31,461 bases of DNA from CALLPQ01 sp964479275 (GTDB lineage Bacteria > Pseudomonadota > Alphaproteobacteria > Caulobacterales > Parvularculaceae): assembly GCA_964479275.1 (NCBI GenBank), contig CAYZLR010000037.1:1-31461 (forward strand), written 5' to 3'. Positions within the stretch are counted from its first letter, which is position 1, and the number at the start of each line of letters is the position of its first letter. Shown in pieces: positions 6,580 through 12,676 of the stretch. The translations under genes were made by a program, and so were the position numbers. Below the pieces are notes generated by a model that searched no databases, was not told the DNA's origin, and saw nothing but the letters and a program-made list of their open reading frames with translations.

Positions 6580-7218
6580 ATGACAGATGTAATTGCAACT
6601 ATTCAAAGTAAGGGCGGGGTTGGTAAATCTACCATATTAAAAATTATTGCTGGTTTCCGAGCGCGGCAAAAATACAAAATTCTTATTGTTGATACCGATA
6701 AGCAATTTTCAACCGCAAGATGGGCGGAGAAAACAGGGTCGAAATTTATAGACCATGTAGAATTACTAAATGAGGAACAAGTCATTCCGATTGTTGAAAA
6801 ATCAAAAGAGAATTACGATCTTATTTTAATTGATACGGCTGGTTATGATAGCCGTATGGCAACTTTTGTTATCAATGTTGCTGATACATGTATAATTCCG
6901 ACCAATGGTGCAGAAGATGATGTGAGAGCCGCTATTGGCGTGAAAAATCATATTGAAACATTTAATAAGCCTGTCCAGTCCGTATGCGTATTATGGAAAA
7001 CAGATAAGGGGACAAGCGCAACTAAACACGCTCGGCAACAATTAGAAGGCTTGGGCATTAAAACGCTTAATGGCCATACGAAAGACCTGACGGGCTTTGT
7101 GAATATTACTTGGAATGGCGGTATTCCTGACGGGGCCGCGTATCAAGCGGCCGTGAATTTTATTCATGAATTAGAAAAAGAAGAAATTATCAGCATCAAA
7201 ACAGGGAAGGCGGCATAA
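6580..7218 (+). CDS. parA: ParA-family partition ATPase
   Basis: A 212-residue Walker-type ATPase that would segregate plasmid copies by forming a dynamic pattern on the nucleoid. The deviant Walker A box is KGGVGKST (11-18), with both signature lysines. IVDTDKQFSTARWAEK (36-51) is the switch region, and DLILIDTAGYDSR (about 79-91) is Walker B with the following loop. It has no N-terminal DNA-binding extension, so it belongs to the short type Ib ParA group. These work with a small non-ParB centromere-binding protein. The next gene, overlapping by one base (TAATG), fits that role. The repeat cluster immediately upstream is the likely centromere. Confidence 0.88.
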   Translation: MTDVIATIQSKGGVGKSTILKIIAGFRARQKYKILIVDTDKQFSTARWAEKTGSKFIDHVELLNEEQVIPIVEKSKENYDLILIDTAGYDSRMATFVINVADTCIIPTNGAEDDVRAAIGVKNHIETFNKPVQSVCVLWKTDKGTSATKHARQQLEGLGIKTLNGHTKDLTGFVNITWNGGIPDGAAYQAAVNFIHELEKEEIISIKTGKAA

Positions 7219-7535
7219 TGGCTAAATTAAACGCACTAGATTTAACTGGCATTACCCCTGATAGTTCTGAAAAAGCTAATAGTGTCGATGAAGCCGTTAA
7301 GATTGCTCAACAAGCCAGCTCAAATAAGCCAAGTGCGTTTGAGTCTGATTTGAAGGCGAAGATTAGAGATAAGAGCCAATTTAGTTTTGGCCATATGCCT
7401 AAATTCATCATTCAGATATTCGATAAACAGGCCAAGAAAGCTGGCATGAATAGACGCGAATATCTTTATCATCTATTACGCGAGAAAGGCGGGGATATAC
7501 CGCCTTACTCGCAAATGGATGGTCGTAAATTATAG
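7218..7535 (+). CDS. Small partner of ParA, probable centromere-binding protein
   Basis: A 105-residue basic protein translated from a start codon overlapping the parA stop. The first half is polar and probably disordered. The second half (about 56-90: FGHMPKFIIQIFDKQAKKAG, then MNRREYLYHLLREKG) looks like a strand followed by two helices, as in ribbon-helix-helix proteins. This matches the role of ParG/ParR-like partners of short ParA proteins, with binding to the TAAC-N-GTTA repeats upstream of parA. No ParB homologue is seen in the window. The 3' end overlaps the convergent rep gene by six bases, with no terminator between them. The function is inferred from synteny and fold pattern. Confidence 0.6.
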   Translation: MAKLNALDLTGITPDSSEKANSVDEAVKIAQQASSNKPSAFESDLKAKIRDKSQFSFGHMPKFIIQIFDKQAKKAGMNRREYLYHLLREKGGDIPPYSQMDGRKL

Positions 7536-8717
7536 CCCGGTACGGTCGCTGCTATCGCTACGTTTCAAGCCTTTACGAAACTTGTTTTGATCTGACCAAA
7601 GCCGGGTAAGGGCAGGGGGGTTTATATATTCCTCATTGTTCGATAAAAGTCCGGAAAGCGTGATCTCCGGCCGACTTAAATCACGGTTTTTACTCAAAAT
7701 ACCAAACAAATAAGCATTTTTATCTTTGACCAGCTCGCGTTCATTCCAAGGGCGGTCATCACCAGCTCTTTTTCGTACCCGGCCTAAAATTTGCGTCTGT
7801 AAAAAAGCGAGAGCTGTGCGGCGTTTACCATGTAGAGATTGGAATTTCTGCCAAAGATAGGGCTTAAAGCCCGGTTGGTATCGTTCCCGCAATACTTCAA
7901 TTTCATGCAAAACATCCGTTTCAGAACAATTATCTTCCTGCGTGTAGCCAATTTCAGCCAATGCCGCCTTAGCAACAGGCATAAATGTCTCAGATTCAAG
8001 AACTTCACTTTCGGCCGAATACATTATGCGCCTAGCCTTTGAGCTACACTTATTTTGCTCGGTTTTGAGTGGGGCAGGGGGTTTTGATTTAGTCGATTTT
8101 TTGCTTTCTGTAGTACAAGAACCTTTTAAGGTTCCTAAGTCATGCTCACTTTTGACCCCCACCCTAGAAAAATGACGTTTAGCCCATTTTAGCAAATCGG
8201 CGCACTCAATTGTATAGGTGTTCCACTCGTTCCGATTACGAGAAATCTTATTCGTCTTGATTTTTATGAGGCCGGCCGCTGCGAGCTTTTTGATAAGCCG
8301 TTTCGCACTTGAAAAACTGCACCCGCATTTTTCCGCAACCCACTTGTAAGCGACCTGAAAGACACGCCGCCCCTTAGAGGCGTACATGAAGGCTATGAGC
8401 GCCGCCCGGTCTGCCTTCGTATAGTCTATAGGGTCGTTTTTATGGGGCTTAGTATGCCATGCGCCCTCGTGAAGCCGTTTCCAGCGCATCATTTTGGATT
8501 TATTGGCCTCGCGTTTAATTTCAAGATCAATCGCTTTGCGGTATTCCTCACCTCCCTGCTGATATAGCGCTATTTCCTCGAGTCGATCTTGATAGCGTTT
8601 ATCTGTATCATCCTCGCTTAACCTCCCGGCCGCTAAGTCCATAATATCCTGTGCGGTCAAGGTTTGGTGCTCGGCTTTCAGTCGAGCGATTTTATTAGAT
8701 ATTTGGGCAATATCCAT
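7530..8717 (-). CDS. Putative plasmid replication initiator (winged-helix protein)
   Basis: A 395-residue protein, probably Rep. A helical N-terminus is followed by a region at about 90-165 that looks like a winged helix: LIAFMYASKGRRVFQVAYK, then WVAEKCGCSFSSAKRLIKKL, AAAGLIKI and a basic wing. A low-complexity Lys/Ser/Pro linker follows, then a second helical domain with LVKDKNAYLFGILSKN near residue 345. Such a YL-FGIL stretch recurs in plasmid and phage initiators. I chose ATG 8717 because GGAGG lies eight bases upstream; the in-frame ATG at 8732 has no such site. The CopB-like gene, candidate antisense RNA and leader ORF upstream all point to replication control. No family name can be given with certainty. 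It could instead be an accessory replication protein. Confidence 0.6.
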   Translation of the reverse strand: MDIAQISNKIARLKAEHQTLTAQDIMDLAAGRLSEDDTDKRYQDRLEEIALYQQGGEEYRKAIDLEIKREANKSKMMRWKRLHEGAWHTKPHKNDPIDYTKADRAALIAFMYASKGRRVFQVAYKWVAEKCGCSFSSAKRLIKKLAAAGLIKIKTNKISRNRNEWNTYTIECADLLKWAKRHFSRVGVKSEHDLGTLKGSCTTESKKSTKSKPPAPLKTEQNKCSSKARRIMYSAESEVLESETFMPVAKAALAEIGYTQEDNCSETDVLHEIEVLRERYQPGFKPYLWQKFQSLHGKRRTALAFLQTQILGRVRKRAGDDRPWNERELVKDKNAYLFGILSKNRDLSRPEITLSGLLSNNEEYINPPALTRLWSDQNKFRKGLKRSDSSDRTGL

Positions 8718-8778
8718 TATTGCGTCCTCCATAATGAGGGCCGCGAGAAGGCAATAGAAATTTGTTCACTGAAAACAG
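8695..8778 (-). CDS. Candidate leader peptide overlapping the rep start
   Basis: On the minus strand, AAGGAA is followed six bases later by CTG (8778) and then GTG (8769). Either opens a frame of 24-27 codons reading NKFLLPSRGPHYGG and ending at TAA 8697-8695, inside rep. The rep Shine-Dalgarno and start lie within this frame. IncFII plasmids have such a leader (tap), whose translation activates repA. The arrangement here is the same, but the non-ATG start makes it uncertain. A small hairpin (8767-8771 with 8776-8780) covers the start codons. Confidence 0.3.
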   Translation of the reverse strand: MFSVNKFLLPSRGPHYGGRNNGYCPNI

Positions 8779-8805
8779 TGTTTTTTCCTTGCTAATGTCG
8801 GTGCG

Positions 8806-8884
8806 ATTCTGTAATTAGAGACTTGCTACAGTCGTTCTATTACAGAATAACAAAAATCCCTTTCGTCAGAGGGGATTTTTTTTT
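8806..8884 (+). ncRNA. Candidate antisense RNA controlling rep (CopA-like)
   Basis: Within the untranslated leader of rep, on the opposite strand, lies a ten-base stem (8806-8815 with 8839-8848). Its upper part GAC/GTC closes a loop reading TTGCTACA. The loop edge CTTG fits the YUNR U-turn motif of antisense-RNA loops. Four bases after this stem comes a strong intrinsic terminator (8852-8884). Stem-loop plus terminator in the leader of rep, downstream of a CopB-like repressor gene, is the CopA layout of IncFII plasmids. No convincing plus-strand promoter was found upstream of 8806, so transcription is unproven. Confidence 0.5.
8852..8884 (+). terminator. Intrinsic terminator, probably bidirectional
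   Basis: AAAAATCCC (8852-8860) pairs with GGGATTTTT (8872-8880) and is followed by further T residues to 8884. On the plus strand it would end the candidate antisense RNA. On the minus strand it lies just after the CopB-like gene and ends in a T-run too. Confidence 0.8.
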
Positions 8885-8893
8885 GATCAAATT

Positions 8894-9115
8894 TTACTCG
8901 TGGCCGGTGTCCTTAAATTGTTTAATTTCAATCCATTCAGCGACTATCGCTGAAATTGCGTGTCCGCGAGTGCGTAAACCCAAATCCTCTTGGGTTTTGA
9001 CGATCTCGTCGTAAATCATTTTTGGGATATAAGAGACAATGCGTTGCTCGCCCTTATCGGCTTTATTTTGCCGATAGGCTCTCTTTGTCTTTAACTGTTG
9101 TGCCGATAATGGCAT
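8894..9115 (-). CDS. CopB/RepA2-like copy-number repressor
   Basis: A 73-residue basic protein, probably a transcriptional repressor of rep. It starts MPLSAQQLKTKRAYRQ, then EQRIVSYIPKMIYDEIVKTQ and LRTRGHAISAIVAEWIEI. This is a basic N-terminal stretch followed by a strand-helix-helix pattern. IncFII CopB also opens with a KRAYR-type segment and has this fold. A longer frame from TTG 9166 is possible, but ATG 9115 starts at the conserved part and has GGGGATT-like bases upstream. It is encoded on the same strand as rep, 176 bases ahead of it, with a terminator between. The resemblance to CopB is by eye, and a general CopG-like regulator remains possible. Confidence 0.55.
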   Translation of the reverse strand: MPLSAQQLKTKRAYRQNKADKGEQRIVSYIPKMIYDEIVKTQEDLGLRTRGHAISAIVAEWIEIKQFKDTGHE

Positions 9116-9345
9116 ATCCGAATCCCCAATCTGTACCCTTAGTAAGTTGCGACTCTTGCTTAACAAATGGTAAACGAGTGCAATTTTAACCTGATTGGTT
9201 TATTAATTTAAACTTTGATCGGATGTGGTGACATGAGTCGCCCAAAATCAACAAGGCGAAAAAAACGCGTCATGTTTGATTATTTTTTAAGATTGCACGT
9301 CTATACCAATTTTTGTAATATAGAAGGGCAGGAGTTCTGCAAAGG

Positions 9346-9459
9346 GTCGTCAGCCTTCTATAGCCACACGTGAGCCAGCATTACTGGCCAGATGGTGTGG
9401 TCATGTCCAAGGGAAACCCAAAAGCCTCACGTTAAGCCGTGTGGCTTAATTCTGACGAC
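9346..9459. other. Strongly structured 114-base segment, candidate ncRNA or leader
   Basis: GTCGTCAG (9346-9353) pairs with CTGACGAC (9452-9459). Inside, AGCCACACG (9362-9370) pairs with CGTGTGGCT (9438-9446). Further in are GCCAG/CTGGC (9374-9378 with 9384-9388), GGG-AAA-CCC, and an alternative ACGTGAG/CTCACGT (9368-9374 with 9426-9432) that excludes the 9362-9370 stem. It ends 24 bases before the ATG of the next plus-strand gene. It matches no RNA family I recognise. The flanking 9116-9345 shows no convincing gene. Confidence 0.5.
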
Positions 9460-9483
9460 TTCTGGCTGATTGTGGGGAAGTGT

Positions 9484-9762
9484 ATGGCAGGCATTTATAA
9501 TAATCATGAAGGCGAAGTGTTTGAATTTCCTTTGCCGGCACATCGTGAATTTAGTGACGACGAAAAGACAGACATTTACATGCTGCTTACGTTGTTCACG
9601 CGCATTTCAAATGAGAACCGCAAAAGATTGGTCATAGAAACGGCTCGTCATTTTGTTGGCGACCACGCTCAAACTAATGTCACCTATCATGAAGAAAAGC
9701 TCAAAGAGTTATTTGAGAAAATAGGAGGCCCAAGGTTCCACATCAAAATTAAAGACACATAA
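9484..9762 (+). CDS. Hypothetical small protein
   Basis: A 92-residue acidic soluble protein: MAGIYNNHEGEVFEFPLPAH, then helices around DDEKTDIYMLLTLFTRIS, NRKRLVIETARHFVGDH and EEKLKELFEKIG. I recognise no family. A GTG at 9439 would lengthen it by 15 residues but lies inside the structured segment, so I use ATG 9484, preceded by GGGGAAG (rather close). It is a single gene between the structured element upstream and a hairpin plus bidirectional terminator downstream, so the upstream structure may regulate it. Confidence 0.55.
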   Translation: MAGIYNNHEGEVFEFPLPAHREFSDDEKTDIYMLLTLFTRISNENRKRLVIETARHFVGDHAQTNVTYHEEKLKELFEKIGGPRFHIKIKDT

Positions 9763-9765
9763 GAT

Positions 9766-9787
9766 TGCAAGCAGCCCCCTGCTTGCA
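9766..9787 (+). terminator. Hairpin directly after the 9484-9762 gene
   Basis: TGCAAGCAG (9766-9774) and CTGCTTGCA (9779-9787) form a perfect nine-base stem with a CCCC loop, three bases after the stop codon. There is no T-tract, so it may protect the transcript end or help termination. Confidence 0.4.
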
Positions 9788-9826
9788 TGTTGCCGGTAAG
9801 CTCCCCCTTATTTGCTTATGGGCAGA

Positions 9827-9858
9827 GAAAGCCGCGTCCCACATTAGGCGCGGCTTTC
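9827..9858. terminator. Hairpin between convergent genes, probable bidirectional terminator
   Basis: GAAAGCCGCG (9827-9836) pairs perfectly with CGCGGCTTTC (9849-9858). It lies between two convergent genes, eight bases past the minus-strand stop. T residues follow only loosely on either strand. Confidence 0.6.
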
Positions 9859-9865
9859 AACTATT

Positions 9866-10927
9866 TTAAGAGGCCTTTTCAGCTCCTAATCGCTGCAATA
9901 GCGATTTTGTATTATCAAAGCCTCGCGCATTAAGATGACGTTGCCACGCACCTGCTTTAGGCGACCAACGGAACCCATATCGTTTCACAAGTGAGCGTGT
10001 ATCATAATCAGGCTTACCTTTGAAAAATAGCTGGATGCGGATAATTTCAGTATTCCGCACAATCTTCAAAGGGTCACCACTCGGCAAGACAAAGTGATCT
10101 TGCCGGTTTGGTGCATCATTAATTAATTCCAGTGATTTTAAACGGCTCTCTAGTCTTTTGATATTTTGAAGATTATTAGAGAGCTCAAACGTGTAGGGCT
10201 TCACCCGGCCGGAGTAACTAGGCTTAAGATATGCTCTTGCTTCATCGTCAGAATATCCAAGCTTTAACATATGAGCCTGTGGGTCATCTTGGCGTAAAGC
10301 TTTTCTAACGTCCGCATTGGTTGACTTCATGCGTTGTTGTCTATCCTTCAAAACGGCAATTTTGTCTTTAAGGAGTGATATCGCCTCCGGGTGATTAGAA
10401 CGGATAGCTTCTTTGGGGTTGCCATGTGGATAGGCAATCTTTTTGAACCGGGCGGCGCTCTTTTCAACATGCTCATTTAAACGCTCATAGCGTTTGAAAG
10501 CTCTATCTTGTTTCTTTCGCTCTCGATCTGCGGGGAAATTGGACGGGCCAACAATACCGGCGCTTGCCATATTTTGGTGAGCGGCCATATATTCAAGGCT
10601 AAACTGAATATGTTTCCTTAAAGACTTATCAGCGGCCGTTCTAATATCCTGGGCCTGACCGGGAACGGCTTTATACATTTTCCGGGCTGCGGTTTTTATC
10701 TTCTCGAGTCTTGAAATCATGCTTTCAAGGTCACGATAGGCTCTAGCATCTTCACGATATGAAAGATTGCGATAATAGCTGGCATAGTCACCCGGCCGAA
10801 ATGTTTTGATCGTACCATCAAATAATAAAAAAGAGACGGATTTATCGGCATAATCCTTAGCCTGATAAGGTTTTGAACCGCTAAAAATAGTGCTTAACAT
10901 CTTGGTTTGTGCATCTGTGTGAGTCAT
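9866..10927 (-). CDS. Mobile-element protein of unknown function (conserved C-terminal domain)
   Basis: A 353-residue, very basic protein. The middle is a long helical region with SAGIVGPSNFPADRERKKQ near residue 122, a motif seen in large phage and plasmid proteins. The C-terminal part (about 185-350) has LKDRQQRMKSTNADVRKA, then LKPSYSGRV, RIQLFFKGKPD and YGFRWSPKAGAWQRHLN. This order is familiar from a family of uncharacterised proteins on plasmids, phages and conjugative transposons. A role in the recipient, such as DNA protection, is speculation. The start has GAAAGG seven bases upstream. It stands alone on the minus strand with a 350-base upstream region. Confidence 0.6.
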   Translation of the reverse strand: MTHTDAQTKMLSTIFSGSKPYQAKDYADKSVSFLLFDGTIKTFRPGDYASYYRNLSYREDARAYRDLESMISRLEKIKTAARKMYKAVPGQAQDIRTAADKSLRKHIQFSLEYMAAHQNMASAGIVGPSNFPADRERKKQDRAFKRYERLNEHVEKSAARFKKIAYPHGNPKEAIRSNHPEAISLLKDKIAVLKDRQQRMKSTNADVRKALRQDDPQAHMLKLGYSDDEARAYLKPSYSGRVKPYTFELSNNLQNIKRLESRLKSLELINDAPNRQDHFVLPSGDPLKIVRNTEIIRIQLFFKGKPDYDTRSLVKRYGFRWSPKAGAWQRHLNARGFDNTKSLLQRLGAEKAS

Positions 10928-11283
10928 TGGATTACCTTTCTAAATAATCAACTTGGGTCTTTGAGGTGAACCACTCATGGCATCGCCATAGAGGGGTGCG
11001 CATCGAAGGCCACGGTTGGCCGGAGCTGGGGGTAATGATGTCAATGAGAAATAAATTGGGGGGAACCTTTAGGGGGAACCGATTTTTTCTCTTGCACATT
11101 ATTTGGGGATAAGTTCCCCTGAAATACATTGAATGTCGGAGATCCTCATCTTGTATGAAGATCTCCGTCTATTTTTGCGATAGTGATTGTCACCCGTATG
11201 GGACAAGACCCCGCTCGCTTGCGAGTGAGGCTTGGTGAGCTTGCGAATAATGAACGGTTTTGCTTTAGCAAAAATCGCCCTAA
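10928..11283. other. Gene-free stretch with short repeats and hairpins
   Basis: No convincing gene. There is a direct repeat GGGGGAACC (two copies four bases apart, about 11058-11082). GGGGA/TCCCC forms a small hairpin near 11103-11118. CGGAGATC/GATCTCCG forms an eight-base stem near 11138-11168. There are also GCTTGCGA repeats and a TTTTGC-TTTA-GCAAAA hairpin near 11262-11277. The last may belong to the end of the nuclease gene. The segment also serves as leader of the minus-strand gene that ends at 9866. Confidence 0.4.
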
Positions 11284-11751
11284 TCAACGCCAACTTTGGC
11301 GCATTTCAATCCACATTCCATTCTTATTTAACATGGCATAATTTTCGAATTGAGTATATATACCCTTACTAAATGAGGGCCATTCTACGGCATAGCCAGA
11401 TACGACCATTAGTGCGCCTAAATCCTCACCAGTAGGCAGAATAAAACAGGAAGCCTCGAACCTGTCATATGTCCTGTTGCCATTCAAAACGCATCTGAGA
11501 GGGTTTTTAAGCAATAGTTTCATATATGAGCTTGACCGATCAAACCAATGGGCCATTGGCTTGTGTTTTTGTCGATCGGGCGCATCAATCCCCTTAATAC
11601 GAATTTTGATATTATTAATTTTGATGGTGTCACCATCGACGGTTTCAAAATAGCCTTCAAGGATTATATTCGTGTTTGGGTTTACCTGTGCATGGCTTAT
11701 GAGAGGCCATAAACCTGTCGCGAGAATTACTGTGATGAATATTCGTCTCAT
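11284..11751 (-). CDS. Secreted thermonuclease-like nuclease (SNase family)
   Basis: A 155-residue exported nuclease. MRRIFITVILATG, then PLISHAQ, is a signal peptide with a good cleavage site after SHA. The mature protein has the SNase core. VDGDTIKINNIKIRIKGIDAPD carries the metal-binding Asp residues and an Arg before GIDAP. NRTYDRFEASCF carries the second Arg, in YDR where most relatives have YGR. DLGALMVVSGYAVEW and LNKNGMW complete the core. The usual catalytic Glu of DAPE is Asp here. Longer frames from 11817 or 11820 are possible but put the signal peptide inside the protein. SNase-like genes are common next to plasmid T4SS loci; whether it degrades DNA in the periplasm is unknown. 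Confidence 0.8.
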   Translation of the reverse strand: MRRIFITVILATGLWPLISHAQVNPNTNIILEGYFETVDGDTIKINNIKIRIKGIDAPDRQKHKPMAHWFDRSSSYMKLLLKNPLRCVLNGNRTYDRFEASCFILPTGEDLGALMVVSGYAVEWPSFSKGIYTQFENYAMLNKNGMWIEMRQSWR

Positions 11752-11826
11752 GGCTGAATAATTACTCCCGGAATTACGAAACACTTGTAATTTATTGTTA
11801 TTTTGATATAGTTTCATCACGGTACA

Positions 11827-11895
11827 GGCGGGAGCGCCGATGGCCGTCTTGGGTGAGGAAACTCACAGGCCGTGTCGTTCTATGAGGCACGGCCA
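11827..11895. promoter_or_regulatory. Structured segment between the nuclease gene and the virB operon, with alternative pairings
   Basis: Hairpins are GGCG/CGCC (11827-11830 with 11835-11838), GTGAG-GAAA-CTCAC (11853-11866, a GNRA-type loop) and GGCCGTG/CACGGCC (11868-11874 with 11888-11894). The same 3' arm (11889-11895) can instead pair with TGGCCGT (11841-11847) and enclose the GAAA hairpin, so the two states exclude each other. It lies upstream of both divergent genes. The T-rich stretch 11912-12080 probably holds the virB promoter, but I could not fix it. Confidence 0.45.
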
Positions 11896-12080
11896 CATCT
11901 ATCTTGTAGTGTATGTGTCACTTTTACCCTTAATCCCGAACTAAAAAAAATCATTTCAAAACTTTTTGGCATTGTGATTGCATAATGTCTTTACAAATAC
12001 TTAAAAATGATTCTTATTGAAATTGTATTTTGATGAAAAATTGGGTTTTCATTAATCATAAGTTGAAGGGAGTGACTTTC

Positions 12081-12383
12081 ATGACAATACAAAATAGAGT
12101 AATATTTGCCTTTTTATTATCAATAGCCGCGATGTTTCCATCCATTCATGCTTTTGCTCAAGCAGCGACTGAAATTGCGCCCGTTAATAGCCTTGCAGAT
12201 TCAATTCTAGGTGTGATGACAGGTCGTCTAGCACGTACAGCCGGTGCAATTGCGCTTGCTGCGGTTGGTTATCTTGCCTTCACTGATAAGGTTTCAATGC
12301 GTCGTGCTGGTGGCATATGTTTTGGTATCATATTAATTTTGGGTGCTCCGACAATTATCACTTGGTTTGATAGCTTTGTTTAA
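12081..12383 (+). CDS. virB2: VirB2-like major pilin
   Basis: A 100-residue prepilin for the conjugative pilus. MTIQNRVIFAFLLSIAAMF, then HAFAQ, is a long signal peptide cleaved after HAFA. The mature pilin has two hydrophobic helices (GAIALAAVGYLAFT and GICFGIILILGAPTIITWF) joined by a short polar loop (KVSMRRA), as in all VirB2/TrbC pilins. The frame is open back to 12030, but GGGAG before ATG 12081 and the signal peptide fix the start. It is the first gene of the main T4SS operon, and its stop overlaps the next start (TAATG). Confidence 0.9.
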   Translation: MTIQNRVIFAFLLSIAAMFPSIHAFAQAATEIAPVNSLADSILGVMTGRLARTAGAIALAAVGYLAFTDKVSMRRAGGICFGIILILGAPTIITWFDSFV

Positions 12384-12667
12384 TGTCCGAGGAGTACGAA
12401 ACTGATTCAGTTTTAATCGGACTTACGCGACCCCCTATGATTAAGGGGGTCGGCATAAATTGGATGTTCCTAAATGGTTTAACAACCATGATATTATTCG
12501 CATTAACAGGGTCATTCTTTTCAGCTTTATTATTCCCACTTTTACATGGTGTGGGAATCCTCGTTTACGCCAAAGATGTATCTGGCGTGAGCATCATGGG
12601 TAAACGTCTCAAAGTTGGGTGGACATCCAACAGATCAAAATGGGGTGGTAACTCATATAACGGTTAA
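12383..12667 (+). CDS. virB3: VirB3-like T4SS membrane protein
   Basis: A 94-residue inner-membrane protein: VLIGLTRPPMIKGVGINWMF, then two hydrophobic segments (TTMILFALTGSFFSALLFPL and nearby), then YAKDVSGVSIMGKRLKVG. The 'GLTRPP' start is the VirB3 signature. It works next to the VirB4 ATPase. It overlaps virB2 by one base and ends nine bases before virB4. Confidence 0.92.
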   Translation: MSEEYETDSVLIGLTRPPMIKGVGINWMFLNGLTTMILFALTGSFFSALLFPLLHGVGILVYAKDVSGVSIMGKRLKVGWTSNRSKWGGNSYNG

Positions 12668-12676
12668 GGTGGGGTA

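Noticed and set aside
7218..7535. ParB homologue
   Set aside because: The protein is far too small and lacks ParB motifs; an RHH-type partner is more likely.
9233..9373. 46-codon frame with a very basic start (SRPKSTRRKKRV)
   Set aside because: No good ribosome-binding site, no recognisable family, and its 3' end runs into the structured segment.
9431..9437. GTTAAGC as the R' box of an integron attC site next to the structured segment
   Set aside because: No matching RYYYAAC box at the other end and the stems do not have the attC layout.
9404..9459. Hammerhead-like words (GAAAC and CTGACGA) in the structured segment
   Set aside because: CTGACGA is part of a perfect stem with 9346-9353, and the three helices of a hammerhead cannot be formed around these words.
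10932..11293. Two overlapping minus-strand frames of about 65 codons in the gene-free stretch
   Set aside because: No ribosome-binding sites, unlikely protein composition, and one overlaps the end of the nuclease gene.
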